Made by a program: the position numbers and the translations under genes
The notes under the pieces: model-generated
The model's input: the letters and a program-made list of their open reading frames with translations, nothing else
What the model was told of the DNA's origin: nothing
Database searches by the model: none
In this document: piece by piece, positions 43,764-51,528 of the stretch
Numbering within the stretch: position 1 is the first letter of the stretch
How the letters are laid out: the number at the start of each line of letters is the position of its first letter
Origin: UBA7378 sp049611805
GTDB lineage: Bacteria > Pseudomonadota > Alphaproteobacteria > RS24
Direction of reading: 5' to 3'
Length of the DNA: 64,000 nt
NCBI GenBank assembly: GCA_049611805.1
Contig: JBMZAX010000010.1
Span: 1 to 64,000, forward strand

Positions 43764-44023
43764 TGGCACACCCGTTTGGCGGGCATCCAACGTTTTTGCA
43801 GTATCTTCAATTTTTGAGAAGCCAAGGGTTTACTTATAAAACCGGATACACCATGCATCACGGCGTTGGTTATGGCCTGATTAAGATTTTTGACGCTAAG
43901 GGCAATCCGGTAAGGGTTGTGTCGGATATGGACTTGGAAGAACGTTTGCCGCCCGACATGGTTAGCGAGTTTGACAAAATGTTCGGTGTCAAATCGTCTT
44001 TTGCTAAAAGTCCGCAAGAATAA
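43763..44023 (+). CDS. Small protein of unknown function (second of a coupled pair)
   Basis: 86 residues starting MAHPFGGHPTFLQYLQFLRSQG. It has an N-terminal helix, then a beta-rich middle with His and Gly (KTGYTMHHGVGYGLIKIFD) and an acidic C-terminal helix (LEERLPPDMVSEFDKMFGV). The early LRSQGF...H arrangement is only loosely like HicA toxins; the catalytic GSH-type motif of HicA is not seen. Start and preceding stop overlap by one base, so the pair is co-translated. I do not recognise the family. Confidence 0.65.
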   Translation: MAHPFGGHPTFLQYLQFLRSQGFTYKTGYTMHHGVGYGLIKIFDAKGNPVRVVSDMDLEERLPPDMVSEFDKMFGVKSSFAKSPQE

Positions 44024-44188
44024 ACAGCAAAACGTTCATCGCCAGAGGATTTTGTGATTACCTCAAAGGCGGGCAACGCGTTGACACGATGTGCTAGCAA
44101 CGTTGTGTTGGCGCGCTTGTCGTAAAATTAAACTAAACAGCCGACCAGCCATCGCTCTCCCTCTCTGTCTCACCCCAGCCGCCTGTCT

Positions 44189-44220
44189 ACTTCCTTTTGC
44201 AGGAAGTTGCGGATTTTTTT
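44189..44220 (+). terminator. Possible terminator after the small-gene pair
   Basis: ACTTCCT (44189-44195) pairs with AGGAAGT (44201-44207), five-base loop; a run of seven T starts six bases further (44214-44220). The gap between stem and T-run weakens the call. The rest of 44024-44264 shows no gene. Confidence 0.4.
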
Positions 44221-44264
44221 CTTGCTCGTTTGGTCGACGAATGTGCTTTGTAGCGAGTTTGGCG

Positions 44265-45162
44265 TCAAGCGGAGTCCAGAATGGCTTTCAAAACGCCATT
44301 TTGTGCCATGTGCAAATTGATCACATGATCAATGTCATCAAACGCCTCTTTTAATGAATTATCGCTATGCCACCCTGGGCCATCTGTGATCCAGATAAAG
44401 GAATGTCCATAGCTGTTCCAAACTTTACGGTATTCATTGGCTGTTGCTTTAAGCTTTGACCCGCTAGCATTGTAGAAATTAGTCTCAATTAAAAAAATTT
44501 GAGTTGTGGTCTTAACGGCAAAATCCAAACGCTTGTTGGATTCTTTGATGATTAAATCCATACCCCATTCTTTATCAAGTTTACTTTTTGTTACTTCGGT
44601 AAGATATTGCCAATTATTGTTCTCGCAGATTTTATTTATTTGATATTCGACAATTTCCTCCATTGAGTCACCGCCTCGATTTTTTACGGGCATTGGTATC
44701 CAACCCAACTTCAATACCAAATACATAGTCAGGTATCGACTTGATTTGTTTGTTCTTCAGAAGAGATAAAATCCCTGTCTTTTTCATTATGGTGACAACC
44801 TGATCAGGGTTAGATGCCTCGGTAATCAGGTAATTTTGATAACTGAAAGGTATGGATTCATAATTTTCGAGAATATGGAAATCTTTTTCGCGTGATGCAA
44901 TCAGAATAGGAATCGCATTCATTGCTTTGGGGTATTCGACAAAAATTTCTTTTGCTCTCCCTTCAATATCTTTATCGCCGATTAGCGCATTTAGAAGGTT
45001 CAGTTCATTTTTCAGTTTATCAACATTTGTTTTTATTTTCTCCCAATCTACAAAATAGCTCCACAGCCTGTTTGTAGGTTGCAGGGTTTCGATGAGGTAA
45101 TCGAAAAGACTATCTGTTGTGCTTAGCCCCAAACATTCAAAATAATAGTCTGGCTTTGCCAT
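44265..45162 (-). pseudogene. DpnII/MboI-type GATC restriction endonuclease, frameshifted
   Basis: Two overlapping minus-strand frames together spell one DpnII-family protein of about 298 aa (family about 290). The first (45162 down to 44668) ends IPDYVFGIEVGLDTNARKKSRR then stop. The second carries NRGGDSMEEIVEYQI, then RLDFAVKTTTQIFLIETNFYN, GSKLKATANEYRKVW, FIWITDGPGWHS and GVLKAI. The break is at six T on the plus strand (44680-44685, AAAAAA in the gene). With five A the frame reads NARKNRGGDSMEE without interruption. So a one-base insertion, or a sequencing error, splits the gene. Shifting +1 would be needed to read through, so a standard -1 programmed slip does not explain it. It lies six bases after the methyltransferase stop. 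Confidence 0.85.
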
Positions 45163-45168
45163 TATTTC

Positions 45169-45966
45169 CTATCCCGCAGCGGGAGCCGGATTTTCGAACG
45201 GGAAATTTTCTTGGTTGGGTTGTCTGGATACATTTTCCAGTCGAGGTTTGGCAAGCGTTTCTAAGAATTCTCGTTCAGTGTCAATGCCGATGAACTTGCG
45301 ACCATTCTGCAAGGCGGCCACACCAGTGGTGGCGGAGCCGCAAAATGGATCTAATATCAAATCACCTGGATTGGTTGAAGCGCGCACAATACGGTCTAAT
45401 AAGGCCAAGGGCTTTTGGGTCGGATGCTTGCCATATGTTTTCTCCCCGCTTTTTGGTGTCCCGATTGCCCAGACACTCCGCATTTGGGTAGCAGGCTTTT
45501 TCAGACGATCTTCTGGCCAATCGCCATTTTTCATCTCTTGATAATGGAAGACGTGTTTCGACTTTTTGTCTTTGCGTGCCCATATCAGCGTCTCATGGCT
45601 GGCTGTAAACATACGGCAGGACAGATTGGGTGCAGCATTGGGTTTGAACCAGCTGATGTCATTGATAAGGTGCCAACCCTGTTTTTGTAGCGCAAACCCG
45701 CAGGCATAAATCGAATGATAGGTGCCGGAAACCCAAAGCGAGCCATTGGGTTTTAGAATGCGCCGACAGGCTGCAATCCATTGGTCGTGAAATTCAAAAT
45801 CATTTTCTACGCCTCGGCTTTTGTCCCATTTCCCTTTGTTGACACTGACACGTTTGCCTGCGTGACAACTGAAACCGTCATTGGATAAATTACAGGGTGG
45901 GTCTGCAAAAACCAGATCGATGGACTCTTCTGGCAATGAATTCATGATTTCTAAGGAGTCGCCCAA
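45169..45966 (-). CDS. DpnA-like adenine-N6 DNA methyltransferase (beta class), N terminus and motif IV altered
   Basis: 265 residues from a TTG at 45966. The order catalytic motif first (FADPPCNLSNDG), target-recognition part (VSVNKGKWDKS, NAAPNLSCRMFTASHETLIWARK), then SAM-binding motif (GDLILDPFCGSATTGVAAL) is that of beta-class enzymes; the wording fits DpnA of DpnII systems (GATC). Two oddities. The catalytic DPP[Y/F/W] is DPPC, one base from DPPY. And in-frame coding with family character (KGARLY-LGDS) continues upstream of 45966 to an ATG at 46020 that meets a TAA three codons later (46011-46009). The start may be TTG, a rare ATT at 46002, or the gene may be damaged. No DpnM (Dam-like) gene is nearby. 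Confidence 0.8.
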   Translation of the reverse strand: MGDSLEIMNSLPEESIDLVFADPPCNLSNDGFSCHAGKRVSVNKGKWDKSRGVENDFEFHDQWIAACRRILKPNGSLWVSGTYHSIYACGFALQKQGWHLINDISWFKPNAAPNLSCRMFTASHETLIWARKDKKSKHVFHYQEMKNGDWPEDRLKKPATQMRSVWAIGTPKSGEKTYGKHPTQKPLALLDRIVRASTNPGDLILDPFCGSATTGVAALQNGRKFIGIDTEREFLETLAKPRLENVSRQPNQENFPFENPAPAAG

Positions 45967-46021
45967 ATAAAGACGCGCGCCTTTCGATTGCCAAAATGAA
46001 ATTTGTTTTTATTTGCTCATA

Positions 46022-46034
46022 ACTCATATTGAGT
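46022..46034. promoter_or_regulatory. Perfect palindrome upstream of the methyltransferase
   Basis: ACTCA-TAT-TGAGT lies just upstream of the in-frame ATG (46020, minus strand) of the methyltransferase reading frame. Controller sites of restriction-modification systems are short palindromes in this position, but no controller protein gene is present here. The 46035-46173 remainder holds nothing else I can support. Confidence 0.35.
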
Positions 46035-46173
46035 CAATTTGGGGCTGATCTCAAGGGGAACTTAAGCAAAATCCATATCTTAAAAATTTGCAACTGTTAC
46101 CCTGAAGAAAACACTGTTGGAGTTCAAGTCGGGTCAAATCTGTCAAGAAGCCGAGAGGTTTAGGCCTTCCCCC

Positions 46174-47394
46174 TCAAACCTTCTTCATCACCAATGTGCC
46201 ATTGGTGCCGCCGAAGCCGAAGGAGTTCGACATGGCGCAAGTGAGGCCGGCATTGTCTTTGCGTTCGCGCATGATGGGCATGTCTGCAAAGTCGGGGTCG
46301 AGCGTGTCGATATGGGCCGAGGCCGCGATGAAATCGCCCTGCATCATCAGCAATGTGTAAATGGCTTCCTGCGCGCCGGCCGCGCCCAGCGAATGGCCGG
46401 TCAGCGATTTGGTGGCCGCAATGGGCGGGCAGTCTTTGCCGTCGGGCCCGAAAACTTCGCGCAGCGCCTCAATTTCCTTAATGTCGCCAATCGGCGTGGA
46501 GGTGGCGTGCGGGTTGATGTAATCGACCGGGCAATCAAGGTCTTTCATCGCCATTTGCATGCAGCGCACTGCGCCCTCGCCGGAAGGTTGCACCATGTCG
46601 TGCCCGTCTGATGTCGCGCCATAGCCGACAATCTCGGCATAGATTTTCGCGCCGCGTTTTTTCGCGCGCTCCATTTCTTCGAGCACCAGCACACCGGCCC
46701 CGCCGGCGATAACAAAGCCGTCGCGGTTTACGTCATAGGCGCGGCTGGCAATTTCCGGCGTGTCATTATAGCCCGACGACATGGCCCCCATCGCGTCGAA
46801 CAAGACCGACAGCGCCCAGTCCAGCTCTTCGCCGCCGCCGGCGAACACAATGTCCTGTTTGCCCCATTGAATCATTTCCGCGCCATTGCCGATGCAATGG
46901 GTCGAGGTGGCGCATGCCGAGGAGATGGAATAATTCACGCCCTTAATGGCAAAGGGGGTGGCAAGCGTCGCCGAATTTGTCGACGACATGCATTTCGGCA
47001 CGGCAAACGGGCCGACGCGCTTGGGGCCGGAATTGCGTGTGGTGTCGGCGGCCGTTATCAGCGCATGCGTGCTGGGCCCGCCCGAGCCCATAATAATGCC
47101 GGTCATCGGGTGCGACACTTCATCGGGCGAAAGCCCGGAATCGGCGATGGCCTGCTCCATGGCAACATAATTCCATGCCGCGCCCGCGCCCATGAAGCGG
47201 CGCACGCGCTTGTCGACCGCGGCTTCGATATCGAGCGTCGGGCGACCGGCGACCTGGCTGCGAAAGCCTTTTTCAATCTGGTCGGCCTCGGCGCGAATGC
47301 CGGAGCGACCTTCGGCCAGGCTGGCGGCCACTTCCTGCGCATTATTGCCGATGCTCGATACAATTCCCATTCCGGTAATGGCGACACGTCTCAT
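46174..47394 (-). CDS. fabB: 3-oxoacyl-ACP synthase I
   Basis: 406 residues; elongating condensing enzyme needed for unsaturated fatty acids. The Cys-His-His triad is visible: SACATSTHC (Cys), NPHATSTPIGD (His) and TKSLTGHSLGAAGAQEA (Lys/His), with SNSFGFGGTNG near the end. FabB rather than FabF type is supported by its pairing with fabA (47444), 49 bases away on the same strand. fabI, which often follows in this cluster, is not present; the accessory segment lies there instead. Confidence 0.97.
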   Translation of the reverse strand: MRRVAITGMGIVSSIGNNAQEVAASLAEGRSGIRAEADQIEKGFRSQVAGRPTLDIEAAVDKRVRRFMGAGAAWNYVAMEQAIADSGLSPDEVSHPMTGIIMGSGGPSTHALITAADTTRNSGPKRVGPFAVPKCMSSTNSATLATPFAIKGVNYSISSACATSTHCIGNGAEMIQWGKQDIVFAGGGEELDWALSVLFDAMGAMSSGYNDTPEIASRAYDVNRDGFVIAGGAGVLVLEEMERAKKRGAKIYAEIVGYGATSDGHDMVQPSGEGAVRCMQMAMKDLDCPVDYINPHATSTPIGDIKEIEALREVFGPDGKDCPPIAATKSLTGHSLGAAGAQEAIYTLLMMQGDFIAASAHIDTLDPDFADMPIMRERKDNAGLTCAMSNSFGFGGTNGTLVMKKV

Positions 47395-47443
47395 TGTTTT
47401 TTATTCTCCACTGGGGGTTTTCGTCTCCACTCGGTTCAGCGGG

Positions 47444-47956
47444 CTACATTTGCTCCGGCAAAAACAGGCCGACCCTCAGGTCTTCGGCGCTGTAAATTTG
47501 TTCGCCGTCGGCCAGCAGGCGGGCATTGGCAATGCCCATGGTCAGCCGTCCGGTCATCACGCGGCGCATGTCGAGCTGATATTCCACCAGGCTGACATCC
47601 TGCAACACCTGTCCGGTAAATTTCACCGCGCCCGCGCCCAGTGCGCGCCCGCGCCCCGGATTGCCCAGCCAGCCCAGATAAAACCCGACAAGCTGCCACA
47701 TGGCATCCAGCCCCAAACAGCCCGGCATCACCGGATCGGTGCGGAAATGACAGTCGAAAAACCACAATTCCGGCTTGATATCCAATTCGGCGCGAATCTC
47801 GCCCTTGTCATGCGCACCGCCGCTTTCGCTGATATGCGTGATGCGGTCAAACATCAGCATGGGCGGGGCCGGCAGGCGGGCATTGCCCGGGCCAAACAGG
47901 TCGCCATTGGCGCAAGCTATCAATTCGTCATAAGTGTAACTGCTCTGACGGGTCAT
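47444..47956 (-). CDS. fabA: 3-hydroxydecanoyl-ACP dehydratase/isomerase
   Basis: 170 residues; introduces the cis double bond at C10, starting unsaturated fatty acid synthesis. The hot-dog fold core has LPAPPMLMFDRI, FDCHFRTDPVMPGCLGLDAMWQL (catalytic His and Asp) and GAGAVKFTGQVL. The ATG at 47956 follows GGAG by five bases; an in-frame ATG four codons upstream overlaps that site. Operon fabA-fabB; irr diverges 126 bases away. Confidence 0.97.
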   Translation of the reverse strand: MTRQSSYTYDELIACANGDLFGPGNARLPAPPMLMFDRITHISESGGAHDKGEIRAELDIKPELWFFDCHFRTDPVMPGCLGLDAMWQLVGFYLGWLGNPGRGRALGAGAVKFTGQVLQDVSLVEYQLDMRRVMTGRLTMGIANARLLADGEQIYSAEDLRVGLFLPEQM

Positions 47957-48019
47957 AAATACTCCCATTTGAGGGCGAACCTAACATGGCCGCCAACGCA
48001 GAGGAAGGGCTATTGCGCC

Positions 48020-48048
48020 TTGACAGGCTTGCACCGAACGACTATTGC
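48020..48048 (+). promoter_or_regulatory. Candidate irr promoter
   Basis: TTGACA (48020-48025) and TATTGC (48043-48048) are 17 bases apart. A partial Irr-box-like repeat, TTAGAA-TGA-TTACAA (48049-48063), begins right after the -10, so autoregulation is possible. Confidence 0.4.
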
Positions 48049-48082
48049 TTAGAATGATTACAAAAAGCAGTGATGCGGTAAC

Positions 48083-48511
48083 ATGAATTTTGATGCGTTA
48101 ACTCCCGAACAAATCGACCGGCTGAGCGGCAAATTGCGCGCTGCGGGTTTGCGTTCAACCCGCCCGCGCCTGGCGCTGGCGCATTTGCTCTTTGGTGCCG
48201 GAAACCGCCATGTCACGGCGGAAACCCTGCATGAAGAAGCGCGCAGTGCCGGGCTTAGCGTATCGCAGGCGACGATTTACAACACGCTTAACCAGTTTTT
48301 GAGCGCGGGCCTGCTGAGCGAGGTTATTGTCGACCATGCGCGCAGCTATTTCGACACCAATGTCACCGAGCATCATCATTTCTTTATCGAAGATGAGGCC
48401 CGCCTGATCGATATTCCGCTCGATGAAGTGGTGCTCAGCACCGTGCCCGACGCGCCGACCGGTTATGATCTGGCCGGTGTGGATGTGGTGATCCGGCTCG
48501 ACCGGCGCTAA
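48083..48511 (+). CDS. irr: Iron response regulator Irr (Fur family)
   Basis: 142 residues, Fur fold: winged helix (RLSGKLRAAGLRSTRPRLALAHLLF, VSQATIYNTLNQFLSAGLLSEV) followed by YFDTNVTEHHHFFIEDEARLIDIP with the HHH heme/metal patch characteristic of Irr. Irr is a heme- and iron-responsive regulator of Rhizobiales/Rhodobacterales. The N-terminal heme regulatory motif (GCPWH) of Bradyrhizobium Irr is absent. Irr next to fabA-fabB is a conserved alphaproteobacterial arrangement; katG, downstream, has an Irr-box-like repeat. Confidence 0.92.
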   Translation: MNFDALTPEQIDRLSGKLRAAGLRSTRPRLALAHLLFGAGNRHVTAETLHEEARSAGLSVSQATIYNTLNQFLSAGLLSEVIVDHARSYFDTNVTEHHHFFIEDEARLIDIPLDEVVLSTVPDAPTGYDLAGVDVVIRLDRR

Positions 48512-48566
48512 AGCCGCGTCCCCGCACATTTATTTCTTCAATCTATCTGTTCTGAACTTATCCACT

Positions 48567-48581
48567 TTAGAATTGTTCTAA
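48567..48581. promoter_or_regulatory. Putative Irr (ICE) box upstream of katG
   Basis: TTAGAATTGTTCTAA, a perfect 6-3-6 inverted repeat, matches the known ICE pattern TTAGAA-N3-TTCTAA. It lies five bases upstream of the katG -35 and 78 bases before the katG ATG. irr is the adjacent upstream gene. Confidence 0.7.
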
Positions 48582-48586
48582 TGTAC

Positions 48587-48616
48587 TTGACACATGCGTC
48601 AAAGCGGGTGTAGCGT
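48587..48616 (+). promoter_or_regulatory. Candidate katG promoter
   Basis: TTGACA (48587-48592) with TAGCGT (48611-48616) at 18-base spacing. The predicted mRNA 5' end carries a small hairpin (TGCGCA/TGCGCA, 48622-48637) and a good GGAGG (48647) before the katG ATG. Confidence 0.45.
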
Positions 48617-48658
48617 CATGTTGCGCAAGGGTGCGCAGCAGCCAATGGAGGAAAAACA

Positions 48659-50791
48659 ATGGATGTTTCAAAATGCCCGGTCATGCATGGTGCGCTGACA
48701 AGCAATCGGACGACGGGGACGTCCAATCAGGACTGGTGGCCAAACCAGCTTAATCTCGCAATTTTGCGCCAGCATGGTGTGAAATCCGACCCGCATAAGG
48801 GCGACCACGATTATCGTGAAGCGTTCAAGAAACTGGATTTTAAGGCGCTGAAAAAAGATCTGACCGCGCTCATGACGGATTCGCAAGACTGGTGGCCGGC
48901 CGATTATGGTCATTACGGCCCGTTTTTCATCCGCATGACATGGCACGCTGCCGGTACATACCGCACAGGTGACGGTCGCGGCGGTGCCGGAACCGGCGCG
49001 CAGCGTTTCGCGCCGCTCAACAGCTGGCCTGACAATGGCAATCTGGACAAGGCGCGCCGCCTGCTATGGCCGGTGAAAAAGAAATATGGCAATGCCATTA
49101 GCTGGGCCGACTTGCTCGTGCTCGCCGGCAATGTCGCAATCGAATCCATGGGTGGCAAAACATTCGGCTTCGGCGGCGGTCGCGCCGATATCTGGCATCC
49201 GGAAGAAGATATTTACTGGGGTGCCGAAACCGGCTGGCTCGACGACAACCGTTATGCCGAAACCCGCCAGTCTCTGGAAAACCCGCTGGCCGCGGTGCAG
49301 ATGGGTCTGATTTACGTCAACCCGCAAGGGCCCAATGGCAATCCCGATCCGATGCTGAGCGCACAAGACGTGCGTGAAACCTTCGCGCGCATGGCGATGA
49401 ATGATGAAGAAACCGTGGCGCTGGTCGCCGGCGGTCACACATTCGGCAAAATGCACGGCGCCGGTGACGACGCGCTGGTGGGTCCGGAGCCCGAAGGGGC
49501 CCCGATCGAGGCCATGGGCACGGGCTGGCTGTCAACACATGCCAGCGGCAAAGGTGCCGACACCATCACATCCGGTCTGGAAGGCCCTTGGACCTCCAAC
49601 CCGATCCAGTGGGACAATGGCTATTTCGACATGCTGTTCAAATATGAGTGGGAGCTGGCAACCAGCCCGGCCGGTGCGCATATCTGGCATCCGAAAAATG
49701 TCGAGGATGCCGATATGGCTCCGGAAGTGGACGGCTCCGGCAAGAAAGTTCTGCCGACCATGAACACGGCCGATATTGCGATGATTACCGATCCGGAATA
49801 TCGCAAAGTATCAGAAGCCTTCCATGCCGATATCGACAAATTTGCCGACGCGTTTGCGCGCGCCTGGTTCAAATTGCTGCACCGCGACATGGGCCCCAAA
49901 TGCCGCTATCTCGGCCCAGAAGTGCCGCAAGAAGAGCTGGTATGGCAAGACCCCGTGCCGGCCGGTGCCGATAATTACGACGTCGCCGCGGTCAAAAAGG
50001 CGATTGGCGATGCCAGCCTGTCGGTTCAAGAACTGGTCGAAACGGCTTGGGCGTCTGCGTCCACCTATCGCGGTTCGGATATGCGGGGCGGTGCCAATGG
50101 CGCGCGCATCCGTCTGGCGCCGCAAAAAGATTGGGAAGTCAACAAACCCGACCAGCTTGCCAAAGTACTTGGCGCGCTGGAGCCGATTGCCGAAGCGCAT
50201 GGGGCAAGCCTTGCCGATGTTATTGTTCTGGCCGGCAATGTCGGCCTTGAGCAGGCATCGGGCGTGGAGGTGCCGTTTGCGCCGGGTCGCGGTGACGCAA
50301 GCGCCGAACAGACCGACGCCGACAGCTTCTCGGTTCTGGAACCGCGCGCCGACGGGTTCCGTAACTTCCAGCGTGGCAGCTTTACCGTGGCTCCCGAAGA
50401 AATGTTGCTCGACCGGGCGCAGCTCTTGGGCCTGACAGCCTCGGAAATGACCGTGCTGGTTGCCGGTCTGCGCTCATTGGGCATTAGCGATAATGGCCAT
50501 GGTGTGTGGACGTCGACCGACAAACTCAGCAATGAGTGGCTGTCCAAATTGCTCGATATGGATGTCGCATGGGCCCAGGCAGATGAAAATCTGTATGAAG
50601 CGACCGATCGTGCAAGCGGTAAGAAAACCCGCACGGCGACACGGGTCGATCTGGTGTTCGGTTCCAATTCGGAATTGCGGGCGATTGCCGAGCTTTATGC
50701 TCAGGACGACAATGCCGGCAAATTCGTGGCGGATTTTGTTGCCGCATGGACCAAGGTCATGAATGCCGACCGGCACGATCTGGCGGCGTAA
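48659..50791 (+). CDS. katG: Catalase-peroxidase
   Basis: 710 residues; heme enzyme that destroys hydrogen peroxide. The distal Arg92-Trp95-His96 lies in FIRMTWHAAGTYR. The Trp95-Tyr219-Met245 adduct residues are all present (LIYVNPQGPNG; FARMAMNDEE), as is the proximal His260 (AGGHTFGKMHG). The C-terminal degenerate peroxidase half is complete. Length is that of ordinary KatG. Placed next to irr and preceded by an Irr-box-like repeat, so iron/heme control is likely; no OxyR-like gene is adjacent. Confidence 0.98.
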   Translation: MDVSKCPVMHGALTSNRTTGTSNQDWWPNQLNLAILRQHGVKSDPHKGDHDYREAFKKLDFKALKKDLTALMTDSQDWWPADYGHYGPFFIRMTWHAAGTYRTGDGRGGAGTGAQRFAPLNSWPDNGNLDKARRLLWPVKKKYGNAISWADLLVLAGNVAIESMGGKTFGFGGGRADIWHPEEDIYWGAETGWLDDNRYAETRQSLENPLAAVQMGLIYVNPQGPNGNPDPMLSAQDVRETFARMAMNDEETVALVAGGHTFGKMHGAGDDALVGPEPEGAPIEAMGTGWLSTHASGKGADTITSGLEGPWTSNPIQWDNGYFDMLFKYEWELATSPAGAHIWHPKNVEDADMAPEVDGSGKKVLPTMNTADIAMITDPEYRKVSEAFHADIDKFADAFARAWFKLLHRDMGPKCRYLGPEVPQEELVWQDPVPAGADNYDVAAVKKAIGDASLSVQELVETAWASASTYRGSDMRGGANGARIRLAPQKDWEVNKPDQLAKVLGALEPIAEAHGASLADVIVLAGNVGLEQASGVEVPFAPGRGDASAEQTDADSFSVLEPRADGFRNFQRGSFTVAPEEMLLDRAQLLGLTASEMTVLVAGLRSLGISDNGHGVWTSTDKLSNEWLSKLLDMDVAWAQADENLYEATDRASGKKTRTATRVDLVFGSNSELRAIAELYAQDDNAGKFVADFVAAWTKVMNADRHDLAA

Positions 50792-50812
50792 GGCCAGCAG
50801 ATAATTTTGGGA

Positions 50813-50842
50813 AGGGGGGCGCAATGCCCCTCTTTTCTTTTT
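50813..50842 (+). terminator. Terminator after katG
   Basis: GGGGC (50816-50820) pairs with GCCCC (50826-50830), loop GCAAT, followed by TCTTTTCTTTTT. It lies between the katG stop and the convergent SH3-protein gene. Confidence 0.7.
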
Positions 50843-50852
50843 CGGCCAGGTT

Positions 50853-51428
50853 TTAGTCGTTGAATTCGAACGGATAAACGCCCCAAATCTGGTCGCGCGG
50901 CAACCAGCCGTCATAAGTGTCGACCTCAACCTCGCACCAAGTGCCCTTGCAGTTTTCCAACGTGCCGATAACGCCGGGTTGCACCAGCGCGATAACCCCG
51001 CCGGTTGCGTCGGGCACGGCGCGCAATGTGACCGCATGCGCCGAGCGGCGCACAATCACCGTGCGTGTGCCGCTCAAAAGCGGGGCTTTCATCCAGCCCT
51101 CTTCGCCCTGATGATCGCGCACACGGCGCCAATCATCATATTCGGCGATGATTTCGAGCGGCAAATTGCGGCGCTGATATTGCCACAGCAACGGAAAATC
51201 CGGCCCCGGCCCGCGCCGCACATTGGCGGCGTCGGATTTAATCGACACAAAGCGCGGCAGCGGCAGCCCGCTGGCACCTTTGGCGCGTTCATCTTGCAGG
51301 CTTTGCGATCCGGTGAAGGCCTCAATGCTCCGGGGCGATTGTGCCGAAACTGTAAGAGAGGCCGAAGCTGTCATCAGCACCAGCAGGGAAAAGCCGAGAA
51401 AGAGGCGCAAGAGTGGCGGGCGGGTCAT
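50853..51428 (-). CDS. Secreted SH3-domain protein
   Basis: 191 residues. A hydrophobic signal (LLRLFLGFSLLVLMTASAS, about residues 6-24, cleavage near SAQS) is followed by two SH3-like modules: KSDAANVRRGPGPDFPLLWQ (first module, written as 20 residues) with WRRVRDHQGEEGWMKAPLLSG, and AVTLRAVPDATGGVIALVQPG with CEVEVDTYDGWLPRDQIWG. Such bacterial SH3 domains are thought to bind cell-wall components; no enzymatic motif is present. It faces katG across a terminator and diverges from the dehydrogenase gene. Confidence 0.88.
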   Translation of the reverse strand: MTRPPLLRLFLGFSLLVLMTASASLTVSAQSPRSIEAFTGSQSLQDERAKGASGLPLPRFVSIKSDAANVRRGPGPDFPLLWQYQRRNLPLEIIAEYDDWRRVRDHQGEEGWMKAPLLSGTRTVIVRRSAHAVTLRAVPDATGGVIALVQPGVIGTLENCKGTWCEVEVDTYDGWLPRDQIWGVYPFEFND

Positions 51429-51528
51429 GCCCTCTTGATACTAATTCGCGGCGGCTTCAGCAAGCCCCGCACTGTTTCACGCGCGCTTGCCTCTCGCGGC
51501 ACCGGCCGTAATCTGGTATTATCGACAC

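Larger units (their letters stand above)
43234..46173. other. AT-richer accessory segment between pnp and fabB
   Basis: The stretch from the pnp terminator to the fabB stop differs from its flanks in composition: one 60-base line (44461-44520) counts 21 G+C, about 35 percent, while flanking genes read near 60 percent. It holds a pair of small unknown genes, a frame-shifted DpnII-like endonuclease and a DpnA-like methyltransferase. No integrase, transposase or flanking direct repeats were seen. Confidence 0.7.

Noticed and set aside
43497..44023. Calling the small-gene pair a HicBA toxin-antitoxin system
   Set aside because: The first gene only loosely resembles HicB and lacks its DNA-binding part; the second lacks the HicA catalytic His context. 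Left as unknown.
44668..44726. Programmed -1 frameshifting in the endonuclease gene
   Set aside because: Restoring the frame needs a +1 shift (or one base fewer), whereas slip on AAAAAA by -1 leads to the wrong frame. Mutation or sequence error is simpler.
48558..48566. TTATCCACT near katG as a DnaA box
   Set aside because: A single, one-mismatch copy in an unrelated promoter region is expected by chance.
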